A stretch of DNA of 64,000 bases. It comes from Microbispora amethystogenes. Lineage in GTDB: Bacteria > Actinomycetota > Actinomycetes > Streptosporangiales > Streptosporangiaceae. The stretch is taken from the NCBI RefSeq assembly GCF_016863015.1, contig NZ_BOOB01000037.1, positions 62,001 through 126,000 of the forward strand, written 5' to 3'. Positions 30,772 through 37,945 of this stretch are shown here, piece by piece. The notes beneath the pieces were generated by a model. It made no database searches and was not told the origin of the DNA. It saw only the letters and a list, made by a program, of their open reading frames with translations. The position numbers were made by a program, and so were the translations under genes. Position 1 is the first letter of the stretch, and each line of letters begins with the position of its first letter.

Positions 30772-32914
30772 CGGCGGCCCCGGCGGGGGCCGTCTGCGCG
30801 GCGACGAGCCGGGTGTAGCGCCCGCCCAGGGCCAGCAGCTCCTCGTGGGTGCCCCGCTCCACCACCGTGCCCCGCTCGACGACCAGGATCAGGTCGGCGT
30901 CCCGCACCGTGCTCAGCCGGTGCGCGATCACGATGCGGGTCTGCGTCAGGCGGGACAGCCGCGCCTCGATGCCGGCCTCGGTCGCGCTGTCCAGGTTGCT
31001 GGTCGCCTCGTCGAGCAGCAGCACCGTGGGGCGGGGCAGCAGCGCGCGGGCCAGGGCGAGGCGCTGGCGCTGCCCGCCCGACAGGCCGCCGCCCTCGACC
31101 AGGATCGTCTCGTAGCCCATCGGCATCGCCATGATCTCGTCGTGCAGGCCCGCGATCCGGGCCGCCTCGGCGATCCGGTCCAGGCCGGCCTCGGGGAGAT
31201 TGAGCGCGATGTTCTCCCGGATCGTCCCGGTGAACAGCGACGGCTCCTGGGTGACCACACCGAACTGGCGGCGCAGCGACCGCGGGTTGAGCTCGGCCGC
31301 GGGAACGCCGTCGTACCGGATCTCCCCGGCCGTCGGCCGGTACAGGGCGAGCAGGAGGCGGGCGAGCGTGCTCTTGCCCGACCCCGAGGGACCGACCAGC
31401 GCGACCTTCTGCCCCGGCCGCACGACCAGTGAGACGTCGCGCAGCGTCCACGCGCCGCGCGGGTCGTGGCGGAAACCCACCCCGCGCAGCTCGATGCCGC
31501 CGCGCAGCCGCAGCACCTCGATCCCCGTGGACGGCTCGGGCTCGGCGGCGAGGATGTCCGACAGCCGGTCGAAGTGCGCCCCGGCCTGCTGAAGGCTGCG
31601 CAGGCTGGTCATCAGCGAGCCGATCGGGGTGAGCGCGGCGGTGGCCAGGGCGTTCAGCGCGAGCAGCGTCCCGAGGCTCAGCGACCCGTCGAGCACCCGC
31701 CACGCGCCGACCCACAGGAGCCCCAGCGGCGCGAGATGGCGCACCGCCCCGAGCGCCGCCTCGATGAGCCCCCGGACGAGCCCTCCCCGCACGTCGGCGT
31801 CGAGTTGCCGGGCGAACAGGTCCGACCAGCGCCGCATCGCCCGCGGCTCGGCCCCGGACGCCTTGAGCGTCTCGATGCCGCCGACGGCCTCCATCAGGCG
31901 GCCCTGCGTGTCGGCGAGAGCGGCCAGCTCGCGCCTGGTCAGCTCGCCCACCCGGCGGGCGGTGCCGAGCAGGAGGGCGGCCTGCCCCGCGGCGAGCAGC
32001 GCGAGGAAGGCGCCGAAGACCGGGTCCCAGGCGAAGACGAGCAGCAGGTAGACGAGGGCGAGCGGCCCGTCGAGCAACGACGAGAGGATCTGCCCGGTCA
32101 GCGTCTCGCGCAGGGCCATGACGCTGTTCGATCGGTTCACCAGGTCCGCCTTGCCGCGCACCGCGAAGTACCGGTACGGCAGTGCGACGAGGTGCGACAC
32201 CAGATTCCGCGTCACCTCGCCGTCGGTGCGCGAACGGAGCGCGACGAGCAGCACCGAACGCAGGTAGCCCACCGCGAACTGGGTGACCACGGCGACCAGC
32301 ACGGCCACGCCGAGGAGCGCGAGGAGCCCGGAGTCCCCGCGTGGGAGGATCCGGTCGACGACGACCTGGAACGCCGTCGCGAGCCCCAGGCCGAGCACCT
32401 GGAGCAGCACCGACGCCGCGAGCACCTGGGCGAGCAGGCCCTTCCTGCGGAGCACCAGGGCGCGCAGGAAGTCGCGCCGCCACGCCCGCGCGGCGCCGGA
32501 CCGCACGCGGCGGAACCCCGGCTCCGGCTCGAACGCCAGCAGCACGCCGGTGAACCCGGCGTCGAACTCAGCGGGCGTGAGCCGCCTGCGTCCCTGGCCG
32601 GGGTCCATGATGTCCACGTGATCGGGGGTCCACCGCTCCACCACCACGAAGTGCTGGAACTCCCAGTGGACGATCGCGGGCATGGGCACCCGCCCGAGGT
32701 CGGCCGGCTCCAGCGAGAACGCCCTGGCCTTCAGGCCGAACTCCCGCGCGGCGCGGACGACGGCCAGCGCGCTCAGGCCGTCCCTGCCTACCTGGAGGTG
32801 GTCGGTGACCTCTTGGATGGTGGTGCGGTGGCCGTGGAAGGACAGGATCACGGCCAGGCAGGCCGCGCCGCACTCGGTCGCCGAGTTCTGCAGCAGGACC
32901 GGGACCCGTCTCAC
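30740..32914 (-). CDS. Peptidase-containing ABC transporter (C39 peptidase-TMD-NBD)
   Basis: 724 aa, the export and leader-cleavage protein of the RiPP cassette. The C39 domain (1-~130) has the catalytic Cys in LLQNSATECGAACLAVIL, His in VHWEFQHFVVVE and Asp in IMDPGQGRR, so it should cleave after Gly-Gly. Six membrane helices follow (~155-445). The ATPase domain has Walker A LVGPSGSGKSTLARLL, the signature LSGGQRQRLALARAL, Walker B TVLLLDEATSNLD and the H-loop IVIAHRLSTV. GTG 32914 overlaps the stop of the mini-HlyD gene (GTGA). Its last ten codons lie in a 32-bp direct repeat shared with the end of the response-regulator gene at 35452. Confidence 0.95.
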   Translation of the reverse strand: MRRVPVLLQNSATECGAACLAVILSFHGHRTTIQEVTDHLQVGRDGLSALAVVRAAREFGLKARAFSLEPADLGRVPMPAIVHWEFQHFVVVERWTPDHVDIMDPGQGRRRLTPAEFDAGFTGVLLAFEPEPGFRRVRSGAARAWRRDFLRALVLRRKGLLAQVLAASVLLQVLGLGLATAFQVVVDRILPRGDSGLLALLGVAVLVAVVTQFAVGYLRSVLLVALRSRTDGEVTRNLVSHLVALPYRYFAVRGKADLVNRSNSVMALRETLTGQILSSLLDGPLALVYLLLVFAWDPVFGAFLALLAAGQAALLLGTARRVGELTRRELAALADTQGRLMEAVGGIETLKASGAEPRAMRRWSDLFARQLDADVRGGLVRGLIEAALGAVRHLAPLGLLWVGAWRVLDGSLSLGTLLALNALATAALTPIGSLMTSLRSLQQAGAHFDRLSDILAAEPEPSTGIEVLRLRGGIELRGVGFRHDPRGAWTLRDVSLVVRPGQKVALVGPSGSGKSTLARLLLALYRPTAGEIRYDGVPAAELNPRSLRRQFGVVTQEPSLFTGTIRENIALNLPEAGLDRIAEAARIAGLHDEIMAMPMGYETILVEGGGLSGGQRQRLALARALLPRPTVLLLDEATSNLDSATEAGIEARLSRLTQTRIVIAHRLSTVRDADLILVVERGTVVERGTHEELLALGGRYTRLVAAQTAPAGAAAPRNGRDTGM

Positions 32915-33087
32915 CCGCCACCCCTCAGGACCAGAGCGGTGAGAACGGCCAGCCCCGAGGCGAGCACCGCGACCGCGCACCAGAGCAGGACGAGCGCACG
33001 GTCGCCGACCTCTTTCACAGCGGCCGGGGCGGACGGCGGGGCGGCATGGCGGCGCAGCGCCTCGGCGCGGAAGATCTGCCCGTTCAC
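32911..33087 (-). CDS. Small HlyD-anchor-like membrane protein of the RiPP cassette
   Basis: 58 aa. GTG 33087 overlaps the stop of the PpiC-like gene (GTGA), and its own TGA overlaps the GTG of the ABC transporter, so it is translationally coupled on both sides and very likely real. The start MNGQIFRAEALRRHAAPP matches the N-terminus of HlyD-type adaptor proteins from peptide export systems (FRxEALxRxxSP). One membrane helix follows (LLWCAVAVLASGLAVLTALVL), ending in RGGG. The periplasmic barrel and coiled-coil parts of HlyD are missing altogether. It may anchor or organise the exporter in a monoderm envelope. Confidence 0.75.
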   Translation of the reverse strand: MNGQIFRAEALRRHAAPPSAPAAVKEVGDRALVLLWCAVAVLASGLAVLTALVLRGGG

Positions 33088-34055
33088 CGCGTGCCGGTCC
33101 GCGCCGTGGTTCCCCAGAACCATTCGATCTTCGCGGCCCGGCGGCGTTCGTCGATCCACAGGTCGAAGACCCGCCGTTCGACGCGGCGGCGCGTGTCCGC
33201 GTCGAGCTCGGCGCCGGCCACGGAGATCACCTCGAGCAGGACGTCCGGGGCGGGCGAGACGACGTCGCCGGGGCGGGCGGTGCCGATCTCGGCCGCGGGC
33301 ACGTCCTCGACGACCAGCCGGGCGCCGCGCGTTCGCTCCGCCAGTGCGAAGAAGCCTGCTCCGGCGTCGATCTCGGCCGCCGCCCGCCGGGCCGCCTCGG
33401 AGCCGGGGAAGGTGAGCCGGGCGACCCGGGCCGTGCCGAACTCCTCCCGGTGCTCCTCGAAGTACGGCTCGACCCGTCCGGCCGTCACCCGCTCGCGGAC
33501 GCGGGCGACGGCCACCTCCCCCGCGACCAGCTCCCGGAGATCCACCGGGGTGAGGGAGCGGCGGTCCATCCACTCGCGCGTCCGTTCCACGGTGAGCAGC
33601 CCCCGGGCGCGCCGGAACGCGTCCACCGCCTCCTGGATCTCGTGGTCGGAGAGCTCGACCGGCGCCTCCTCCAGCTCCGCCTGGACGAGGGCGGCGGCGA
33701 CGATCCGGTCCACCAGCCGGGCCTCGTCCCACAGGAAGTCGAGCCGGGCGACCGCGTCGACCACCTTGACCCCGACTCCGTCGATCCGCAGCAGCAGCGT
33801 CTCGCCGGCTCGCTGCACGCCCCGCAGGGGCCAGGGCAGTGCGCGGTCGGGGCACCAGGACAGCGACACGGTCCCCTCCCCCGGCCGTCTGATCAGAAGG
33901 TCGTAGTGGAGCGAGTCGTCGTAGTCCTCCCGCTGCCACAGCAGCCGGAAGCGCACGCCGGGATGGCGCTCCCGCAACTCCCGCAGGCGCTCCCGGGCCT
34001 CGGACGGCTCGGCGCCGTCCAGGCCGCGGAGGGTTTCAAGGGCGTCGGGCAGCAT
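33084..34055 (-). CDS. PpiC/SurA-like peptide maturation system protein
   Basis: 323 aa, cytosolic (no signal peptide). The N-terminal ~115 residues hold an RQRED/LHYDLLIRRPGEGTVSLSWCPD segment; residues ~125-205 resemble the SurA chaperone helix bundle (LSDHEIQEAVDAFRRARGLLTVERTREWMDRRSLTPVDLRELV), and ~210-300 a degenerate PpiC parvulin domain (TARVARLTFP...GDVVSPAPDVLLEVISV). It matches the family I know as 'putative peptide maturation system protein', found next to ATP-grasp peptide ligases. It may hold the precursor or isomerise Pro in the core. GAGGAG precedes ATG 34055; it overlaps the ATP-grasp gene by 20 nt. Confidence 0.8.
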   Translation of the reverse strand: MLPDALETLRGLDGAEPSEARERLRELRERHPGVRFRLLWQREDYDDSLHYDLLIRRPGEGTVSLSWCPDRALPWPLRGVQRAGETLLLRIDGVGVKVVDAVARLDFLWDEARLVDRIVAAALVQAELEEAPVELSDHEIQEAVDAFRRARGLLTVERTREWMDRRSLTPVDLRELVAGEVAVARVRERVTAGRVEPYFEEHREEFGTARVARLTFPGSEAARRAAAEIDAGAGFFALAERTRGARLVVEDVPAAEIGTARPGDVVSPAPDVLLEVISVAGAELDADTRRRVERRVFDLWIDERRRAAKIEWFWGTTARTGTR

Positions 34056-35052
34056 GTGCGGTCTCCTCTCGGACCGTGCCGTACATCAACAGGTCACACA
34101 ACGCCGCGCCGATCGGCAGGCCGGTGGCCTTCTCGATCCAGAGCCACTGGCCACTGGGGTTGACTTCGAGGAAGACGTAGCGCCCGTCGGGGGTGAGGAT
34201 GAGATCGATCGCTCCGTAGCGCAGGCCGAGCCGCCGCACGATCCGCACGCAGCGCCCGGCCACCTCCGGCGGCAGCTCGTGCACCTCATGGCGGGTGCCG
34301 CCCGGGTCGTAACGGCGCCAGTCGAGCCTCGTGTGGTTGCTCTCCTGGGAGTGGATCTCCGCCGCGAAGACGGCCCGCCCCACGACGGTCACCCGGAGTT
34401 CGACCCGCTTGGGCACGTATTCCTGGGTGACGACCGGGCCGAACCTGATCGCGTCCGCGTACGTCACGTCCCGGGTGGACACCGGTTCCGACATCCGGGC
34501 CACGCCCTCCCCGTCCGCGCGGGACGTCGCGGGAACGCCCACGGGCTTGGTGATGACGCGGCCCCGGTGCCGGTTGTAGAAGTCCAGGAACTCGTCGGGG
34601 TCGTTGGTGATCAGCGTGTCCGGCAGCTCGAATCCGAGACGACCGGCCAGGACCAGCTGTGACGACTTGCGCTGGGCCAGCCTCACCCGTTCCCTGGGCG
34701 CGGGGACCATGCGGCAGTCGAGCTGCTCCCACAGGTCCCCGGCGAACACCGCGCACTCCTGCTCGATGTACGCGCGTGCCACCGGGTCGGCGATCTCGGG
34801 ATGCGCGACGGGAGCCTGGGGACGGCGGAACCACAACGCCGTCAGATGATCGAGATCGACGTCCGCCGTCTCCGTGCGCAGCCGCCGCCGCACCCGCCCG
34901 TCACGGTGGTAGACCGCGTCGAGCACCGCGCGGACCGGATAGCCGGCCGGGTCGAAGACGACCGGTTCCGCCCCCCGCGCGGCCAGCAGACGGGCCACGT
35001 GCTCCGCATGGGAGTCTCCGTCGATCGTGAGGATGAGTATTTCACCGGACAT
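34036..35052 (-). CDS. ATP-grasp RiPP maturase (graspetide synthetase-like)
   Basis: 338 aa, of the MvdD-type ATP-grasp group. The N-terminal domain (ILILTIDGDSHAEHVARLLAARG, LTALWFRRP) is typical for peptide-modifying members. The ATP-grasp core follows: RKSSQLVLAGRLGFELPDTLITNDP, RVITKPVG, VVTQEYVPKRVELRVTVVG, and the Mg/ATP-binding RYGAIDLILTPDGRYVFLEVNPSGQWLWIEKATGLPI. These enzymes activate Asp/Glu side chains as acyl phosphates and form ester or amide cross-links to Ser/Thr/Lys. The precursor gene lies 96 nt upstream with hairpins between. No R-E-L/LanM/cyclodehydratase genes are present. Confidence 0.9.
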   Translation of the reverse strand: MSGEILILTIDGDSHAEHVARLLAARGAEPVVFDPAGYPVRAVLDAVYHRDGRVRRRLRTETADVDLDHLTALWFRRPQAPVAHPEIADPVARAYIEQECAVFAGDLWEQLDCRMVPAPRERVRLAQRKSSQLVLAGRLGFELPDTLITNDPDEFLDFYNRHRGRVITKPVGVPATSRADGEGVARMSEPVSTRDVTYADAIRFGPVVTQEYVPKRVELRVTVVGRAVFAAEIHSQESNHTRLDWRRYDPGGTRHEVHELPPEVAGRCVRIVRRLGLRYGAIDLILTPDGRYVFLEVNPSGQWLWIEKATGLPIGAALCDLLMYGTVREETAHAARRP

Positions 35053-35080
35053 CTCTCGCCCTTTCTGGGGCTGTCTTCCT

Positions 35081-35128
35081 GATCGGGCTTCCCGATCGGG
35101 CGCGGGGCGCCGGAAGGGCGCCCCGCGC
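35081..35128 (-). terminator. Double hairpin between the precursor and maturase genes (attenuator)
   Basis: A 12-bp perfect stem (35100-35111 with 35117-35128, loop GGAAG) is followed on the minus strand by GATCGGG-CTT-CCCGATC (35081-35097). It lies after the precursor stop and before the ATP-grasp start, as expected for a partial terminator that keeps precursor mRNA in excess. Confidence 0.7.
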
Positions 35129-35148
35129 GCTCACTCGGAAGCGGTCGC

Positions 35149-35301
35149 TCAGAAGTCGAGGTCCTTGGCGTCGACGGTGCCGTCCGGGGTCATGACCTGG
35201 CTCGACCACTCGAACTTCCGGCCGCCGTTGACGAGGCGGAGGTCTCCCTCGTCGAGCTCCGGCCCGGCCGCCGCGATGTCGTCGATTCTGATCCTGTCCA
35301 T
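35149..35301 (-). CDS. RiPP precursor peptide with double-glycine leader
   Basis: 50 aa: leader MDRIRIDDIAAAGPELDEGD plus LRLVNGG, then a 23-residue core beginning RKFEWSSQVMTPDG and ending VDAKDLDF. The GG at 26-27, preceded by the LxLVxGG pattern, is the site expected for the C39 peptidase encoded at 30740. The core has one Glu and four Asp, against two Ser, two Thr and two Lys, which are donor and acceptor residues for ATP-grasp ester or amide links. GGGAGGG lies 6 nt before ATG 35301. The gene heads the maturase-export operon. I do not recognise the core from any described graspetide. Confidence 0.85.
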   Translation of the reverse strand: MDRIRIDDIAAAGPELDEGDLRLVNGGRKFEWSSQVMTPDGTVDAKDLDF

Positions 35302-35347
35302 GATGATCCCTCCCGCCGTCCGGGGACGGCGCGTTCTCCGGTGTGAC

Positions 35348-35379
35348 GGCGCCCGATCGGGCGCCGGACACGAACGCTA
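35348..35379 (-). promoter_or_regulatory. Precursor promoter with an 18-bp palindrome at the transcription start
   Basis: TAGCGT (35374-35379, minus strand) is a good -10 box. Its start point would fall near 35367, directly before the perfect palindrome GGCGCCCGATCGGGCGCC (35348-35365). No good -35 is visible, which suggests activation. The palindrome could be an operator or a 5' hairpin that stabilises the mRNA. Confidence 0.55.
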
Positions 35380-35451
35380 GGAGGGCCTTCTCGACACCCG
35401 CTTCTCACGGCCTTGGGAGCGGCTAAACAACCGCTTGGGGCCGGGCCCTTC

Positions 35452-35483
35452 CTACACGCCGGCGTCCCGGCCGTTCCGTGGAG
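35452..35483. repeat. Direct repeat copy B at the end of the response-regulator gene
   Basis: Partner of 30740-30771 (28 of 32 bases identical). It encodes the terminal PRNGRDAGV of the response regulator. Confidence 0.75.
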
Positions 35484-36141
35484 GCGTCACAGGGGTGAAG
35501 GCGGCGTCCACCAACCCGAAGCGGTGCGCCATCACCGCCGCCTGCGTGCGGTTGCGCAGGTCCAGCTTCTCGATCAGCGCTGCGACGTGGCTCTTCACGG
35601 TCGTGACGCCCACGTGCAGCCGCCCGGCGATCTCCGCGTTGGACAGGCCCACGCCGATCAGCGTCAGCACCTGCGCCTCGCGCTCGGTCAGGGCCGCGGG
35701 CGGCGGCAGCGTCTGCCGTTCGGCGGCCAGGGCCCGCTCGACGACCCGCCGCAGCACCGACGGGGCGAGCGGGGGCTCTCCCGCCGCGGCCCGCCGCACG
35801 GCCTCGACCATGTGGGCGGGCGGGTCGTCCTTGACCAGGAACCCGAGCGCGCCCGCGCCCAGCGCGGCGTAGAGGTTCTCGTCCTCGGCGAACGTGGTGA
35901 GCACGACGATCCGGGCGGACGGCCGGGCGGCGAGGATCCTGCGGGTGGCCTCCAGCCCGTCCACGCGCGGCATGCGCAGGTCCATCAGCACGACGTCGGG
36001 ACGGTGCCGCTCGTCCAGCCGTACGGCCTCGGCGCCGTCGGCGGCCTCGCCGCACACCTCCATGTCCCCGGCCGCCTCCAGCATCATGCGGACGCCGGCC
36101 CGTACGAGGGCCTGGTCGTCGGCGACGACGACGCGGATCAC
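35452..36141 (-). CDS. LuxR/NarL-family response regulator
   Basis: 229 aa. Receiver domain with VVVADDQALVR, the phospho-acceptor in VVLMDLRMPRVDG, Thr in VLTTFA and Lys in FLVKDD; LuxR domain ALTEREAQVLTLIGVGLSNAEIAGRLHVGVTTVKSHVAALIEKL. GTG 36141 overlaps the stop of its kinase (GTGA). The RiPP precursor promoter lies 70 bp downstream, so it is the nearest candidate to control that cassette. The C-terminal TPPRNGRDAGV extension goes beyond the domain and is shared with the ABC transporter's tail. Confidence 0.9.
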   Translation of the reverse strand: MIRVVVADDQALVRAGVRMMLEAAGDMEVCGEAADGAEAVRLDERHRPDVVLMDLRMPRVDGLEATRRILAARPSARIVVLTTFAEDENLYAALGAGALGFLVKDDPPAHMVEAVRRAAAGEPPLAPSVLRRVVERALAAERQTLPPPAALTEREAQVLTLIGVGLSNAEIAGRLHVGVTTVKSHVAALIEKLDLRNRTQAAVMAHRFGLVDAAFTPVTPPRNGRDAGV

Positions 36142-37793
36142 GCGAGTCTCCCCCTCATGTGGCAGTCGGGCGGGCTCTCGCACGCGCCCTCGGGCGGGAT
36201 GGGCAGCGAGGCGGTCAGCCGCCACCCGCCGTCCCCGGCCGGGCCGGCGGTGACGCGCCCCCCGAAGGCGCGGGCCCGTTCCCGCATGCCGGCGATGCCC
36301 TGGCCGTGGGACGGCAGCGCCTCCGGCGGGCGGGCCGGGCCCGGGCCGTTGCGCACCTCCACCACCAGCGCGCCCTCGCGCGTCCGCACGCCGACCTCGG
36401 CGCGGGCGCCGGGCCCCGCGTGTTTCAGCACGTTGGTGAGCCCCTCCTGGACGATCCTGGCCGCCGCCGCGCGCAGCACCAGCGGGGCCAGGCCCGCCTC
36501 GGGCGACTGCCGCAGGTCCACGTGCAGGCCCGCCGCCGACATCCGCGCCACCGCGTCCCGCAGCACGTCGCCGGGGTCGGCGAGCATGTCCGCGAGCGGG
36601 AGGTCGTCGCGCAGCGCCTCGGCGGGATCGCGCAGCACGGTGAGCAGGCCGCGCAGGTCCTCCAGGACGCGGTGCCCGGTCTCCCGGATGTCGGCCAGCG
36701 CCTCGGCGGCCGGGCCGTCCGCCCCGGCGTACTGGGCCGCGCTCGCCCGCAGGACCATCGCCCCGACGTGGTGGGCCACGATGTCGTGGACCTCGCGGGC
36801 GATCCGCTCCCGCTCGGCCAGCCGCCCGGCCCTGGCCCGCTCGGCGGCCAGTTCGGCCGCGTGCCGGGCCTGCGCCTGCCGCGCGCCGACGTACCGGCCG
36901 ATCGCCACCGGTGCGGTCACCATCGTCATCAGCGCCACGACCCGGAACGGGGTGACGTCGGCGGGGTCGTCCACGGTCACGAGGGCGGAGACCGAGCAGG
37001 TCAGCGCGTACGCCGCGGCGAGCCACGGCCAGGCGGCGCGGGTCGCGAACACGCCGAGGGCCACGAGAGCGAGCAGTTGCAGGCTGTTGCCGGTCCTCGG
37101 GACGTACTGGTCGGCGGTGACCAGCGTCAGGCTCTCCAGCAGCAGGACCGCGCCGGGCAGGTGCCGCACGACGCCCAGCGCGAGCCCCGCGAGCATCACC
37201 CCGAGCGCGACCGCCCACACCGGGGGCACCCCGCTGTGCCAGTAGGGCCAGGTGGTGAGCACCGCCAGTGCCACCCCGCCGCCGGCGAGGAGGAGGTCGA
37301 GCAGCGGGGCCGGGTCCTCCCGGCGCCGCCCCGCCTGCGTGCGGAGATAGCCGCCGATCAGCACCGGGGCGGCGATCAGGCCGGCCGAGTAGAACCAGGT
37401 GTTCGCGGTGAGCGCGATGCCGGGGTCGGCGAGGTTCACGGCCGTCGCGGCGACGGCGAGCACGGCCACCGGCGCCGTCCAGCGCCAGGAGTGCCCCCGG
37501 GCCAGCACGCCGACGGCGATGGGCAGCAGGATCTGGACGGTGTTGACGGTGAACGCGCCGACCTGGTCGCAGGCCACCAGCAGCGCGGCCAGGTAGACGG
37601 CCACCGGGCCGGGCCATCGGCGCACCAGCCCCATCGGCAGCCCGGCCAGCAGCGCGAGCCCCAGCCCCACCCACACCGGGGCCGGGCCGTTGCCGCCCGT
37701 CCAGGATCCCGCGCTGACCAGCACGTCGAGGCCGGTCCCGCTCACCGCGAGGAAGACGTCGAGAACCGGGCCACGTGAGAAGGGCCGCCGCAT
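36138..37793 (-). CDS. Sensor histidine kinase (NarL/DesK type)
   Basis: 551 aa. The N-terminal ~330 residues carry about ten hydrophobic segments in two blocks, more than the usual four to six. HisKA_3 follows, with His in ERERIAREVHDIVAHHVGAMV (about residue 345), then HATPase_c with RIVQEGLTNVLKHAG and SHGQGIAGMRERARAFGG. ATG 37793 follows TAGCGT (37800-37805) by 6 nt, so it is leaderless. It forms an operon with the response regulator. Signal unknown; proximity suggests a link to the RiPP cassette. Confidence 0.88.
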   Translation of the reverse strand: MRRPFSRGPVLDVFLAVSGTGLDVLVSAGSWTGGNGPAPVWVGLGLALLAGLPMGLVRRWPGPVAVYLAALLVACDQVGAFTVNTVQILLPIAVGVLARGHSWRWTAPVAVLAVAATAVNLADPGIALTANTWFYSAGLIAAPVLIGGYLRTQAGRRREDPAPLLDLLLAGGGVALAVLTTWPYWHSGVPPVWAVALGVMLAGLALGVVRHLPGAVLLLESLTLVTADQYVPRTGNSLQLLALVALGVFATRAAWPWLAAAYALTCSVSALVTVDDPADVTPFRVVALMTMVTAPVAIGRYVGARQAQARHAAELAAERARAGRLAERERIAREVHDIVAHHVGAMVLRASAAQYAGADGPAAEALADIRETGHRVLEDLRGLLTVLRDPAEALRDDLPLADMLADPGDVLRDAVARMSAAGLHVDLRQSPEAGLAPLVLRAAAARIVQEGLTNVLKHAGPGARAEVGVRTREGALVVEVRNGPGPARPPEALPSHGQGIAGMRERARAFGGRVTAGPAGDGGWRLTASLPIPPEGACESPPDCHMRGRLA

Positions 37794-37799
37794 GGGGGA

Positions 37800-37938
37800 A
37801 CGCTACCGAACTCCCGGGGTGGCGGCCCTCCTCCGGCCGGAGGACCACGCCTCCTCCTTCTGGCCGCTCTCCATGCGCCGACCGGCCGCCAGGTCGGCCC
37901 GTATCGCGGGCGGATCGGGCCGTGACCCGGCCTAGCGT
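37800..37938. promoter_or_regulatory. Divergent leaderless promoters of the kinase and methyltransferase genes
   Basis: TAGCGT is the -10 box for both directions: minus strand at 37800-37805 (6 nt before the kinase ATG) and plus strand at 37933-37938 (7 nt before the methyltransferase ATG). The RiPP precursor has the same hexamer. Confidence 0.55.
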
Positions 37939-37945
37939 GACCGGC

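Noticed and set aside
30740-35301. Lanthipeptide, lasso or thiopeptide cluster
   Set aside because: There is no LanM/LanB/LanC, asparagine synthetase-like cyclase or YcaO gene; the modifying enzyme is an ATP-grasp ligase.
35413-37245. A 610-codon plus-strand open frame across the two-component system
   Set aside because: It is antisense to clear kinase and regulator domains and has no recognisable motif.
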